Assembly (NCBI RefSeq): GCF_030718205.1
Contig: NZ_JAUZQF010000011.1
Span: 124,001 to 188,000 of the forward strand
Reading direction: 5' to 3'
Source of the DNA: Nonomuraea turcica
GTDB taxonomy: Bacteria > Actinomycetota > Actinomycetes > Streptosporangiales > Streptosporangiaceae
DNA length: 64,000 bases
Every line of letters starts with the position of its first letter. The first letter of the stretch is position 1. A program made the position numbers and the translations under genes. The notes under the pieces are model-generated. The model did no database searches and had not been told where the DNA came from. It worked only from the letters and a program-made list of their open reading frames with translations. Below are positions 25,248 to 35,100 of this stretch, in pieces.

Positions 25248-25460
25248 ATGGCGATGCTTGACGAGGAACTCTCCGAGATCATCGAGAATCCGCGCACACT
25301 GGGCGGAGGCATATCCGACATTGAGGTGAAAAAGTCCCAGCGCGGGTTGCCGAAGACAATCCGCGAGACTCTCTCAGCCTTCGCCAACACGCACGGCATG
25401 GACATATTTGTTCCAATGCTGAGAAGTCCGTCAGAAGAACCCCAGGTCGGGTTGATCTAA
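25248..25460 (+). pseudogene. AlbA_2-domain (Schlafen-like) protein, truncated at defence-island edge
   Basis: The first 50 codons read MLDEELSEIIENPRTLGGGI, DIEVKKSQRGLPKTIRETLS, AFANTHG, the start of AlbA_2/Schlafen-type ATP-binding regulators, normally 400-550 residues. After ANTHG the homology stops and 20 unrelated codons follow into the tail of the convergent drmB gene. The gene was therefore cut at about 25400, where the island begins. Confidence 0.7.
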
Positions 25461-27164
25461 CGTCCCTGTCAGCAGGGCGCGATCAAGCAAGGTATTGAAT
25501 TCCTCGCAACTAGTTTCGGGCAACAGCACGCACGAGTGGCAGGCGGCTCGGTTCAGATTGTCGGTTCCGCTGGCGTCGGACTCCGCGCAGAGAGGATCCG
25601 CGGAGCACCACGAGATTCGCTCGATGGCCGTGCGAATGGAGGTTGCGAGATTTCCTGATTCCACTTGTGCCACGATGCCGCCGAGGCTTCCTGCGGAGTC
25701 ACTCGTCGCCGTGTAGATGAGCAAGCCAGACATCTCGTTCGACACGTAGAGCCGTTCACGCAGCGAAGCGGTGGGATAGCCTGAGTCGAGACTCCACTCA
25801 TTGATGATCGAATGGGCCAATGTGTGGATCATGACCAGGCGTGGTGTGATCTCTTTGTCAGGGGTGAGGCCGAATCGAGCGAACCGCTCTCGGTATGCGG
25901 CGTCGATCGGAGCGACCCGTGCTCGAACCTCAGCTCGTGACTCCCAAGCAATCAATCTAGTGGTGTCCAGACGCAGGAACACTCCTTCGCCGATGACCTC
26001 GATCGCCGGGAGCCAGTCAGGGCGGTTCTCGGCGGTGTAGAGCGCCGCTCGGCGGTTCGGGTTGTCCGCGCTCGGCGCCGCGAGGCGACTGAAGCCCTTG
26101 AGGACACGAACCTCGCGCAGCCGCTTGACCCGCATCACCTGGTTGATGCCATGTTCCGTCGCGACCTTGTCGTCGAGCCACGGTACGCAGACGAAGTCCT
26201 GCTTTCCGGGCTTCTCCTCAGTCGTCCTGGTCAGAGCCCGATACTCCTCCAGCTTCAGCGCCGGCTCGGAGCCGTCTGAGAGGCCCGCTTCGTCCTGACG
26301 CCGCCGCTCAACCGCCTGAATGATCTCCTCCACGCTGTACAAGCGATGGTTCGTGAGGTCCAGCTCTTCGAGACGCTCGCGGAGGTCGGGAGCCCTCCGC
26401 AGAGACTTCCAATTGCGTTCGACGAGCTTCTGAACGCCTTCGGACCATGGGGGGATGGAGAGAGCGGATCGCACATCGGAGAACCAGACTCCGGATGCAC
26501 CACGCTGCATCGCACGTGGAGGTTCCTCGCAGTCCTCCTCGGACGCGTCGCCCAGCCAGGGACGCCTTCCCGTGCAGGAGGTTGTGCCCTTCAGCGCGCC
26601 CTTACGAAGAGCGCCTTCCATGGTCACGGGACGAACTCCGCAGCTGCACGATATCTCGATATCGCCGAGCGACGCGCTGCGACCCGTCGCCCTGAGCTTC
26701 AGGTCATGATCGCGGCTCTCCCCACTCGCAGTAGTGGCGCCCTTATGGAGCCAGCGGAAATAGGGAAAGTCGTCGATGTGGCCGGCGGCACAGCAGACGA
26801 CGAACCTGGAGGGAACCAACTCCCGATCGCATTCCTTGCACTTGGCCGGGCTACGGGTGGCGCCGAAGAACCTTGCCTTCGCCAGTCTGTTGCACCCAGG
26901 GCAGGACTGAGCCTCCGGGAATCGAATGACGGGAACGTCGCCGTACTTGTCGCTGTCAGAAGCCGGGGGAAGCCGGAAGCATTGAACGCCGAGCTCCTTC
27001 TCAAGCCGACGCTCGTGGATGGTTTGATCGTAGGGACCCAACTCAGACCACCGATCAAGTCCGGCGACCATGAATGACTCACTGCCTACTGCGATCAAGG
27101 AGCCTACCCCGTAGGTGGTGATCAGCTGGGCGCGGCGTACGCCCCCGATAGGCTTCCCCTTCAC
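25431..27164 (-). CDS. drmB: DrmB-like DUF1998 protein of DISARM
   Basis: 577 residues from GTG 27164, overlapping the drmA stop (GTGA). The start reads VKGKPIGGVRRAQLITTYGV, GSLIAVG: the typical opening of DrmB. A first zinc-like cluster is CPGCNRLAKARFFG and CKECDRELVPSRFV with CCAAGHIDDFPYFRWLH; the C-terminal DUF1998 domain has LVMIHTLAHSIINEWSLDSG YPTASLRERLY and a cysteine cluster (CSADPLC, CHSCVLLPETSCEEFN). In studied DISARM systems DrmB binds DrmA and the pair senses and translocates along incoming DNA. It is the last gene of the operon. There is no DrmC downstream; the next DNA is the truncated AlbA_2 gene. Confidence 0.9.
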   Translation of the reverse strand: MKGKPIGGVRRAQLITTYGVGSLIAVGSESFMVAGLDRWSELGPYDQTIHERRLEKELGVQCFRLPPASDSDKYGDVPVIRFPEAQSCPGCNRLAKARFFGATRSPAKCKECDRELVPSRFVVCCAAGHIDDFPYFRWLHKGATTASGESRDHDLKLRATGRSASLGDIEISCSCGVRPVTMEGALRKGALKGTTSCTGRRPWLGDASEEDCEEPPRAMQRGASGVWFSDVRSALSIPPWSEGVQKLVERNWKSLRRAPDLRERLEELDLTNHRLYSVEEIIQAVERRRQDEAGLSDGSEPALKLEEYRALTRTTEEKPGKQDFVCVPWLDDKVATEHGINQVMRVKRLREVRVLKGFSRLAAPSADNPNRRAALYTAENRPDWLPAIEVIGEGVFLRLDTTRLIAWESRAEVRARVAPIDAAYRERFARFGLTPDKEITPRLVMIHTLAHSIINEWSLDSGYPTASLRERLYVSNEMSGLLIYTATSDSAGSLGGIVAQVESGNLATSIRTAIERISWCSADPLCAESDASGTDNLNRAACHSCVLLPETSCEEFNTLLDRALLTGTLDQPDLGFF

Positions 27165-30100
27165 CGTGTTCCCCTGTCCAGGTAGATGGTGGACTCCACG
27201 TCGACATCGCGCAGACTCCACAGAGTCGCGAAGGAGTCCGCGATTTGATCATCCGACTCGTCCCAGCGGCCGGCGTCGACCAGCAGTCCAGGCTGTCGAT
27301 AGGTGCCGTAGATCAGGCCGGGGTTCGCTTCCGCGGCCTCATGCCACTGATGGATGATCTCGTCGATGTGCTCAGCCGTCATGTCCCGCTCGGACTGGCC
27401 CGCCACTCGCTCCACGCGATCCAATATCTGTTGACAGACCTTGCGAAGATCGTCTTCGAACTCGGCAATGTACCCTGCGGCCTCCATCGGACGTGCCATG
27501 GGGATCAAGAGCCGGGCGAGGCCGACGATGGCCGCGTGCAGGCCACGATCGCGGGCCCGTGCAGAGAACGGCGTGACACTGGTGGCTTCCACCTGCCGAT
27601 ACAACGCCGAGTGATAGGCAGTGAAGTTCTCGTAGTGCGATCGATCCCTGGACCTGGCCGCGTTGAACAGGGTGACCACGAGTCCGGGCCACTTTCGGCC
27701 GACACGACTCGTTGCCTGGATGTACTCAGAAGTGGACTGGGGCTGGCCCATCATCACCATGAGGCCGAGACGATCGACGTCCACGCCAACGGAGATCATG
27801 TTGGTGGCGAGGATCACACCGAGCGCATCCGGGTACGGCGCGGCCATGTCCTGAAGGTGGCCGGGAATGGCGCTGGACGGCTCTCGACTCGTCAGTTCGA
27901 TGTCGCGGCCGATGTCCCGTCGCTTCTGGCCGAGCGTCTCACTCAGAAGATCGAGTCGATCATTGACGTCGTCCTGTACCTGAAGCTTCGCACCCCCCAG
28001 GAGCCGCAGGCTGTTGAAGTACCCCAGAAGGGTCCAGTACGCGTCGCGTACGGCGTCGTCCCCTTCGATTGCCTGGGCATGGTGAAGAAGTGCCGCGTAG
28101 ACCCGCACCATCAGGCTCGTCTGGCTGGTAGCGGGTGCCATCAGCCCCACATACCGCCTGTTTGCCTTACGCGTTGGCGGAGCCTCGACGGAGAAGTAGG
28201 AATCGCGTGCGTCCAGGCCTGGCGGTGGGAACTGCTCGACCTTGCGGTCGAACAGTGCACGGCCTTGTTGTACGGCGCGGCGAATCGTGGCCGTCGACGC
28301 CACAACCTTGGGACGGCGACCGATCAGATCGACGGCGGTTTCGTACAGGCCAGCCAGGGTTCCCAACGGGCCGGAGATGAGGTGAAGCTCGTCCTGAATG
28401 ATCAATTCAGGCGGCGGTTCGGCGCTCAAATGATTGAAGAGGTTTCCGATCTCAGGCTTCCACGGAAGGCCGGCGAACTTGTCGGACGTCGCAATGATCA
28501 ATGTCGGCCGGACGGCGTAGATGCTTTCGTCCACGACGTGGATGGGTAGCCCGCGAGCGAAATCACATTCGCTTGTCTCGCAGGCGATGACCACGCGATC
28601 GTCCGAGATCCTGTAGTTGTAGTGATCAAGCGCGGTCCCGCACCAGGGGCACGATCGGATTTGAACGGGATTCTCTTCCTGGACTTCTTCGTTCTTGGCC
28701 AACCTACGCAGCGCGCGCTTGGCCTCGTCCAAGGTGTTGGGCGTGGATCCGCGACCGACCCACATGCCGATGGAGATTTCTGTTGGGCCGAGGAGTTCAG
28801 GCCGGTCCAACCGCAGTCGCTCCATGCAGCACATCAGCAGGGCCGCGCGTTCAAACTGTTGAACCGTGAGAAGGCGGAGCGTATAGCGCATAAGAACAGT
28901 CACCCCGCCTCCGTTGAGCGGATCATGGAGACGTCTGAGGAAGGTAGCGAAGGCGATCAGTCCCAGGTACGCCTCGGTCTTTCCACCGCCTGTGGGGAAC
29001 CACAGCACGTCGGCGATGTCGCGGTCGTCTGACGTGTGGTCGGCTATGCCCTGCAGCGAGAGGAGCACGAAAGCGATCTGGAACGGTCGCCAAACGCCCA
29101 CGGATTCATCGGGCGAGGTGCCTGCTCTCTCAGGGGACTTCAGCCACTCCGTCCGAGCGCGCTGCATGGCCATGGCCTGATTGGCCAGTCGGAACGCCTC
29201 CATAGGGTTTGGATCCGAGAAGTTCGCCAGGACTTCGATCCCCGCTTCCATTCGGCCGCAGGCTGCCCTGCACCGTTCCAGATGCTCAACGGCGGTCTTC
29301 TGAAGCTTGTCATCGAGGACGCTCCGGGCCTGCTCCATTCTGTGTTCGATCCAGCGTCGATATCCTGACGTCAGACCCTGTAGCGCGGAGATGACCTCTG
29401 CGTCGGATGCCGTCGCCAGGCGATGCATCCCGAGGCTTCCTGTATCGATCGTTGGATTGGAATCAGCCAATCGCAGATCATGCGTAGGAACGAAGGTGGT
29501 GCGGATCCAGGCGGTGGACGGCTTGGCTGCCATGTCATTGATGGCGATGTCTGAGGGCTCCCACTCCACTGCGCAGCCGTGGCCGGTGGCGAAGATCGGA
29601 GCATGGCGGTAGAGCAGACGGTACGAGTTGAGCTCCTCGTCCGAGTCTGCGGAGCCGAGCGAAGGACGCTCTACGAACGGGGACGCACCATCCGTTGCTT
29701 TTACGGTGATGCAGGGCTGGAAGAAGGCAGTCGCATCACGGTCGGCGCTGTTGGCGGACGCCTTGAACGTATTGATCAGTGCCAGCGTGACAGCGGCTAC
29801 TCCGTCCGCATTGGCCTGACGCACCCGTACGAACAGTCCCAAGTTGTCCGTGAGTCGGATCGGTTCTGGCTTATCGGCCACGGAGACCTTGATACTTCGG
29901 GGTGCTATCGAGATGGGCTCACGTTGCCAGGCCTCCTCCGCTAGCGGACTGGTCCGACTGCGCCGGCCTTCGGCCGCAGCCGGTACATAGCGAGCCGCTT
30001 CCACCTCGACGATGATCGAGGCCGCTATGGTGGTGTCGACTGAGAACGTCATCCCCATGGATGACGGGTATCTGACGTTGGCCATGGTGACGGCAGGGTC

Positions 30101-30313
30101 GGGGACATCGGTCGGATGCCGGTTCTCGAGCTCTATGTCCGGGGCGTTGTCGTCGTCCACATTGTCATCCGACTGAGGGAAGAGGATGCCTGCCGCGTAT
30201 TTGGTGATCGGAGGGTCCCCGATCACTTCCTCGGATGAGGACGGGCCGATCAGGTCACGCTCCAACCGTGCCACCAACTCGTCGCGAAACACATAGTGCT
30301 TGTCGAAGCTCAC
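27161..30313 (-). CDS. drmA: DrmA-like helicase of DISARM
   Basis: 1050 residues from GTG 30313, which overlaps the uvrD-like stop (GTGA); a longer frame to 30382 lies within that gene. N-terminal region: ELVARLERDLIGPSSSEEV, TKYAAGILFPQ. Helicase motifs: I FPTGGGKTEAYLGLIAF (about residue 440), then MRYTLRLLTVQQFERAALL, a zinc-like CPWCGTALDHYNY, motif II IIQDELHLISGPLG (about 640), STATIRR, and LATNMISVGVDVDRLGLMVM with motif VI QATSRVGRKWPG (about 870). All are those of DrmA. It is expected to act on phage DNA together with DrmB. Confidence 0.93.
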   Translation of the reverse strand: MSFDKHYVFRDELVARLERDLIGPSSSEEVIGDPPITKYAAGILFPQSDDNVDDDNAPDIELENRHPTDVPDPAVTMANVRYPSSMGMTFSVDTTIAASIIVEVEAARYVPAAAEGRRSRTSPLAEEAWQREPISIAPRSIKVSVADKPEPIRLTDNLGLFVRVRQANADGVAAVTLALINTFKASANSADRDATAFFQPCITVKATDGASPFVERPSLGSADSDEELNSYRLLYRHAPIFATGHGCAVEWEPSDIAINDMAAKPSTAWIRTTFVPTHDLRLADSNPTIDTGSLGMHRLATASDAEVISALQGLTSGYRRWIEHRMEQARSVLDDKLQKTAVEHLERCRAACGRMEAGIEVLANFSDPNPMEAFRLANQAMAMQRARTEWLKSPERAGTSPDESVGVWRPFQIAFVLLSLQGIADHTSDDRDIADVLWFPTGGGKTEAYLGLIAFATFLRRLHDPLNGGGVTVLMRYTLRLLTVQQFERAALLMCCMERLRLDRPELLGPTEISIGMWVGRGSTPNTLDEAKRALRRLAKNEEVQEENPVQIRSCPWCGTALDHYNYRISDDRVVIACETSECDFARGLPIHVVDESIYAVRPTLIIATSDKFAGLPWKPEIGNLFNHLSAEPPPELIIQDELHLISGPLGTLAGLYETAVDLIGRRPKVVASTATIRRAVQQGRALFDRKVEQFPPPGLDARDSYFSVEAPPTRKANRRYVGLMAPATSQTSLMVRVYAALLHHAQAIEGDDAVRDAYWTLLGYFNSLRLLGGAKLQVQDDVNDRLDLLSETLGQKRRDIGRDIELTSREPSSAIPGHLQDMAAPYPDALGVILATNMISVGVDVDRLGLMVMMGQPQSTSEYIQATSRVGRKWPGLVVTLFNAARSRDRSHYENFTAYHSALYRQVEATSVTPFSARARDRGLHAAIVGLARLLIPMARPMEAAGYIAEFEDDLRKVCQQILDRVERVAGQSERDMTAEHIDEIIHQWHEAAEANPGLIYGTYRQPGLLVDAGRWDESDDQIADSFATLWSLRDVDVESTIYLDRGTR

Positions 30314-32124
30314 GCCTGCTCCCCAGCCCAATCGAAACGGCCCAGTCCTGTGATCCGCGGCCGCAGCCATACGCCCGACCACCCGAGACCGGCGTTGACG
30401 CCGGCGACTTCGCGACCGATCACGGTCTCCACACTGTCTACTCGAAGCTCCTTGACACTGAAGGGCAGCCTGCGATCACGTCCTGGAAGAAGCGTTCGTA
30501 GCGCCTTGGCGAAGGTATCGGTGGTCACACCGATGCGCCGACCCTCATGCTCCAGGGCGTATCTCGGGACGTCCTCAGACGAGAAGCCGGGAACCCGAGC
30601 CAGTAAGACGGGGTCTCCCCTCCGTACCGCTGTGGCCAGGTACTTCTGGATCTCTCGCGGGTCGTCTTGAAATCCGACTGTGCCCGCGGGGTCCTCGGCG
30701 TTCACGTCGTCGGGGCGGATCTCCATGCCAAGGCGGTGTCCCGCTCTGAAGCCGAGTTCGGCCCACCGTCCGTCGAGCAGCTGCTTGAGCTGTCCTGGAG
30801 ACAGTTTCGTGACGGGCTTCAGGTGTATCAGGAGGTCACGGGGACGGGTCATTGCGACGTACAGCAGTCGCGCGCGCTCGGCCTGTTCTATCGGATCGTC
30901 GTCCGGTGCCTCGCCCGGGTCGACGACGATGACTTGCTCGAACTCGAGGCCTTTGACCCGATGGATGGTGGAGACGGCGAGCGGCTCCGGCGGCTGATGA
31001 GTGAGCTCGTCGGGAAAGTCTCCACGCGACAGCCTTCGACGGACGACTGTGAGATCAAGCGTCTCGTCGCGCCGGTTCGGGTCCATACGCCTAAGGAGGT
31101 CCCACGCTTCCTGGGGATCAACACCGGATTCCCGCACGACCCTCAGGACGGATTCCTTCGTTGGTTGTTTGGAATCGATTTCGCGGAAGAGAGCACTCAC
31201 CCACGTAGGGAGAACCTTGTCCTGGGCGGCACGCTGAAGGCGATGCCGTACGCCAAGCTCATGAAGGCGCCTGGAGATCAGGAGGACTTCTTTGTTGCCT
31301 CGACACAGTAGCGCCGTGGGTGCTGTCATACGGGCCATGACCGGGGCCGCCTGATCCAGCGTGCCGAGTGAGTCACCGGACAGGAGGACGGTTCTGAGAT
31401 CGCGCTGGATCTGCGCGAAGGGCGCATCGACCTTGCCCAGTGCGGTGCCGAAGGAGAGCGCAGCCCTGGCTTCCGGTTCCCGGGCGCGGAAGTTGCCCTC
31501 GAGCGTGATCTCTACAAGGTCGTCGGTGAAGTGCCTGCGCACGTCGTCATAGAGCCGGGCAGCGCCCGTGAGACGTTCCTGCGGATCATCAAGTTGGAAG
31601 CCGTAGATCCCTTGCGCGGGATCGCCCAGGAGAGTGAAACCATCGAGACCGGTACTGAGCAGGGCCTTGACCAGCTCAGCGCGATCGCCGACAAGGTCCT
31701 GTACCTCATCGACGACGAGATGACGTACCTCCCCGATCAACTCTGCGGTGCTTGTATCTTCCTTTATCAGTCGGGTGGCCTCCCGGATACGTTGATCAAA
31801 GCCCTGCCGTTGCCATGGGCCGTCCGGTGATACCTCAGACAGTAGCCACGTCGCGTAGGAGTCGAACGTCCGTACGTCGACTTGCGCAACGGCGGAACCG
31901 TATTCGATAAGACGATTGCGGATCTCACGAACGGCTGCACGGGAGAAGCTCAGAACCAAGAGCTCGGCAGGTTCGAGTTCCTCTTCGTCGCTGAGAAATG
32001 CCAGACGGCGGATCAATGAGAAGGTCTTGCCCGTTCCGGCAGGAGCCGTTACCAGGAGGCAAACGGTCGCGGGGGCTTCGACGACGCGTTGCTGCGCCGC
32101 CGTCAGCGTGGCCTGGTCTGTCAT
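30310..32124 (-). CDS. UvrD/Rep-type SF1 helicase
   Basis: 604 residues from ATG 32124, overlapping the preceding stop (ATGA), with GGAAAAG upstream; an ATG at 32136 is also in frame. Motifs: I TAPAGTGKTFSLIRRL (GTGKT 30-34), Ia LVLSFSRAAVREI, II HLVVDEVQDLVGDRAELVKA, III LLGDPAQGIYGFQLD, IV EGNFRAR, V VSTIHRVKGLEFEQVIVVDP, VI RLLYVAMTRPRDLLIH. It is shorter than UvrD/PcrA (about 720) and the 1B/2B insertions look reduced. UvrD-like proteins are not part of canonical DISARM but are common in other nuclease-helicase defence pairs. Its last 80 residues form a beta-rich domain I cannot place. Confidence 0.9.
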   Translation of the reverse strand: MTDQATLTAAQQRVVEAPATVCLLVTAPAGTGKTFSLIRRLAFLSDEEELEPAELLVLSFSRAAVREIRNRLIEYGSAVAQVDVRTFDSYATWLLSEVSPDGPWQRQGFDQRIREATRLIKEDTSTAELIGEVRHLVVDEVQDLVGDRAELVKALLSTGLDGFTLLGDPAQGIYGFQLDDPQERLTGAARLYDDVRRHFTDDLVEITLEGNFRAREPEARAALSFGTALGKVDAPFAQIQRDLRTVLLSGDSLGTLDQAAPVMARMTAPTALLCRGNKEVLLISRRLHELGVRHRLQRAAQDKVLPTWVSALFREIDSKQPTKESVLRVVRESGVDPQEAWDLLRRMDPNRRDETLDLTVVRRRLSRGDFPDELTHQPPEPLAVSTIHRVKGLEFEQVIVVDPGEAPDDDPIEQAERARLLYVAMTRPRDLLIHLKPVTKLSPGQLKQLLDGRWAELGFRAGHRLGMEIRPDDVNAEDPAGTVGFQDDPREIQKYLATAVRRGDPVLLARVPGFSSEDVPRYALEHEGRRIGVTTDTFAKALRTLLPGRDRRLPFSVKELRVDSVETVIGREVAGVNAGLGWSGVWLRPRITGLGRFDWAGEQA

Positions 32125-35100
32125 CGTCTTTTCCATAGGTACTCGAACTGGCGGAACGCAAGCTCTTCACCGTATTGGGCGATGTTGTCGGCGACATTGA
32201 TGATGAGGCACTCCTCCTTGCCGCCGTTCAGGGGGCCGCGAATACCCCGGCCGATCATCTGCTGGTAGACGTTGGGGCTGTACGTAGGTCGTGCGACAAG
32301 CACTGCCCGCGTCGCCGGGGCGTCGAATCCCTGGGACAGGACGTTGTAGTTGGCGAGCACTCGGATTTTGCCCTGGCGGAACTGTTCGATCGCATGCCGG
32401 CGCTGACCGAGGTCGGTGTCACTCGATACGGTGGCGGCCGAGACCCCCTTGCGAGTAAGAAGTGCCGCCATGGTCTGGGCATGGTTGACGGACGTGGCGA
32501 AGAGCAGGATCGGCCAGTCGTCCGGCAAGCTGAGGATCTTGTCGATCAGAATTCGGTTACGGATGGTGTCATGGCCGAGTCGCTCCTCCGCTGACGCCGG
32601 CAGACGACGCAGTTGTGTGAGTGTGTCTTGCTCCCGTGCACTGAGATCGAGCGTGGCGCCCGGCAGCTCCTCGTGTCTGACCCGGGCCAGCACGCCGAGC
32701 TTCTGCAGGGTGGCGTACGGCTCACCGCCTAGGATTTCCGTGCCGTCCCGGTGATGATCGAGCCGGTTCCCCCCATAACGAGCCACTAGGCGGTTCGTCT
32801 CTTCCGTATTGGTCCCTCGGAAGGGCGTTGCGGTCAAGCCCACCAGGGGGCATCGCGATCGATGCGGTGTCAGACCGAGAGCGGCCAAGACCTGCGTGTA
32901 TCGCGGACTGATCGAGGTGTGGGCTTCGTCCACGATGACGGCTTGAGCCTCGCGCAGCCACGCGTACCTGTCTGTCTCGATGACCCTCTCCAACTTGGCA
33001 TCTGTGGCGATGACGAGGTGATACCCCTCCTCCACAGGGTCTGCCTCGTTGGTGGCCCACAGTCTGCTGATGGTCAGCTGCTGGGCCGGGCCCGTGTGGC
33101 GCCAGACCATCTGCCAGGTCTGGACCGCCTGCTCGCACAGCTCTTCCGTCTGCGCCACCCATAGCACCGGGACGGAGACGGCCTCAGGCAGGAGCGAGCG
33201 CAGGCGGCGGATGATCGCCTCGACGGCGACGCGGGTCTTGCCCGCCCCGGTGGGCAGGCTGAGCATCCCTCGTTGGGAGGGCTTGCTCTGGAGGACCTCC
33301 AGAATCCGGCCGACCATCAGCTCTTGGTACTCATGCAGAGCAGGAAAATCCACCGGGCCCTGCACAGTAACTACCGGGTCGAGTCCAGGCTGTCGGAACC
33401 CGGCGTACTCGGCGGGAAAACCGAGATCGGCTACGAATGTCTTCGCCTGATGGTTACCGGTCATCTGGGTCGGTACAGGGAAGCCGTGATCCTCCAGTTC
33501 CTGACGGAACTCCCGCAGAATGCCTGAGCCGTACACCGCAAGTGCCAGCTCGGCAACAGTTCGGTCGTCGATGGGACCTTCCTCGGCCTCGACGGCGTCC
33601 ACCAGACCGTATGGCAGTCGTTCCCGAAGCACGTCGTCACCGAGCATGGCCACTAATTTGTCTCTGAGGTCCGGCAGCTCCCTGGCCTTGATGATCTGCT
33701 GGTCTCGCTGGATGTCTGCACGGTGCTGGAGGACCTGCCGACAGCGTTCTTCCGAAAGGCCCAGCTTGAGGAGTGCGTTCAGCTCCTGCAGCAGGTTCAG
33801 ATCATCGCCGCGGTCGCGCCAGTAAATCGTCTCATCGCGTCTGCCGATCTCGACAGGCTCCGACGTCTGTCCCGACGGTGTACGGATAAGCTGCTCCAAG
33901 GCCTCACAGCGCAGCAGGTGGAGGCCGCGCAGCGGACGTCCCGGCTCGAATTTCAGCTGGGGGAACACATCCTCGAGAGGGATCGGCTGACCCGGGTATG
34001 TCGCGCGGAGTTCGGTGATGTAGACCTCGTCGAACGTCTTCATTCCCCATTGGGACACAAGCTGGGCGACGTCGTCCGATCTGGGAACGAGCAGAGCCGG
34101 GATATCGCCTGCCATGAGACGTCGGTATTGATTCTGATCCGCGGTGGCGACAGCGTTCGCGGGAGGACACGTGATCCACTCCTCGCCCTGCTGGCAGCGG
34201 ATCTTCGGTGGGGTGCTCAACTGGGTGACGGCCAGCGCATAAAGCATGCCGATCTCGACAGGCCTCTTGTTCTCAAGAGCTTGGTTGAGGAGAAACAGCC
34301 AGAGCGACCCTTTGATTTCCTCAAGGGTGTTTGCGAGACCTAGGGCACGTGCGAGGCCGGGGTCGATGTCGGCGACCGGCAGGACGCGAGCATGGTCGCT
34401 CAAGCCAGGACCTACGCAGTCTGCGATGCGACGGATTCCCATCGATGTGGCCAGTCTGCCGCGCTGGGCAATGGCCCATACCAGCGGTGACTGAACGGAC
34501 AGGGGCGCGTCATCGGGGCGAGTGAGTGCGTAGACCGACCAGGTAGTGACCATTCCGGTGCTCGGAAGGTTCTGAATGAACCTGGAGCGCGCCGCTGGCG
34601 TGAGGCCGAACAGAAGCCCGAGGTGACCGGCGGGATTTGCGCCTGAGACCACGATCTTGCCGTGCTGCGGCCTGCGATCGCCGTGAGGAATGGACTTGTA
34701 GTAAAGGTCGATCATGCTCGATCTGTACTCGTCGAACCATGCAGCGCGTGAAGGATCCACATCGGCACTCGGGATGTCGGACATGCCCAACTGGCGCAGC
34801 ATTGCCGTGTCATCGTGGTGGAAGTCCTCGTCCACCACGAAATCCCCGTCGTCGGGACTGCCGGAGGGTATGACTGCGCCAGGGAGCAGGCAGTCGCTCA
34901 GTCTTTTGTAGACGCCAGTGCGTGTACGGACCTTGAGATCCGCGACCACGCCTCGGCTGATCACGTGTTCGACGGCGCGCTCGGCGCCTGTTGCCCGGGC
35001 AAGCAGCCACAGCCGGTCCCAGTCGGGTCCCCGGTAGAGGACGAAACCACCCGAGACCGCCGCGGAGAAGCGGCCGAAGGCGTCTGCCTCCCTGATACCG

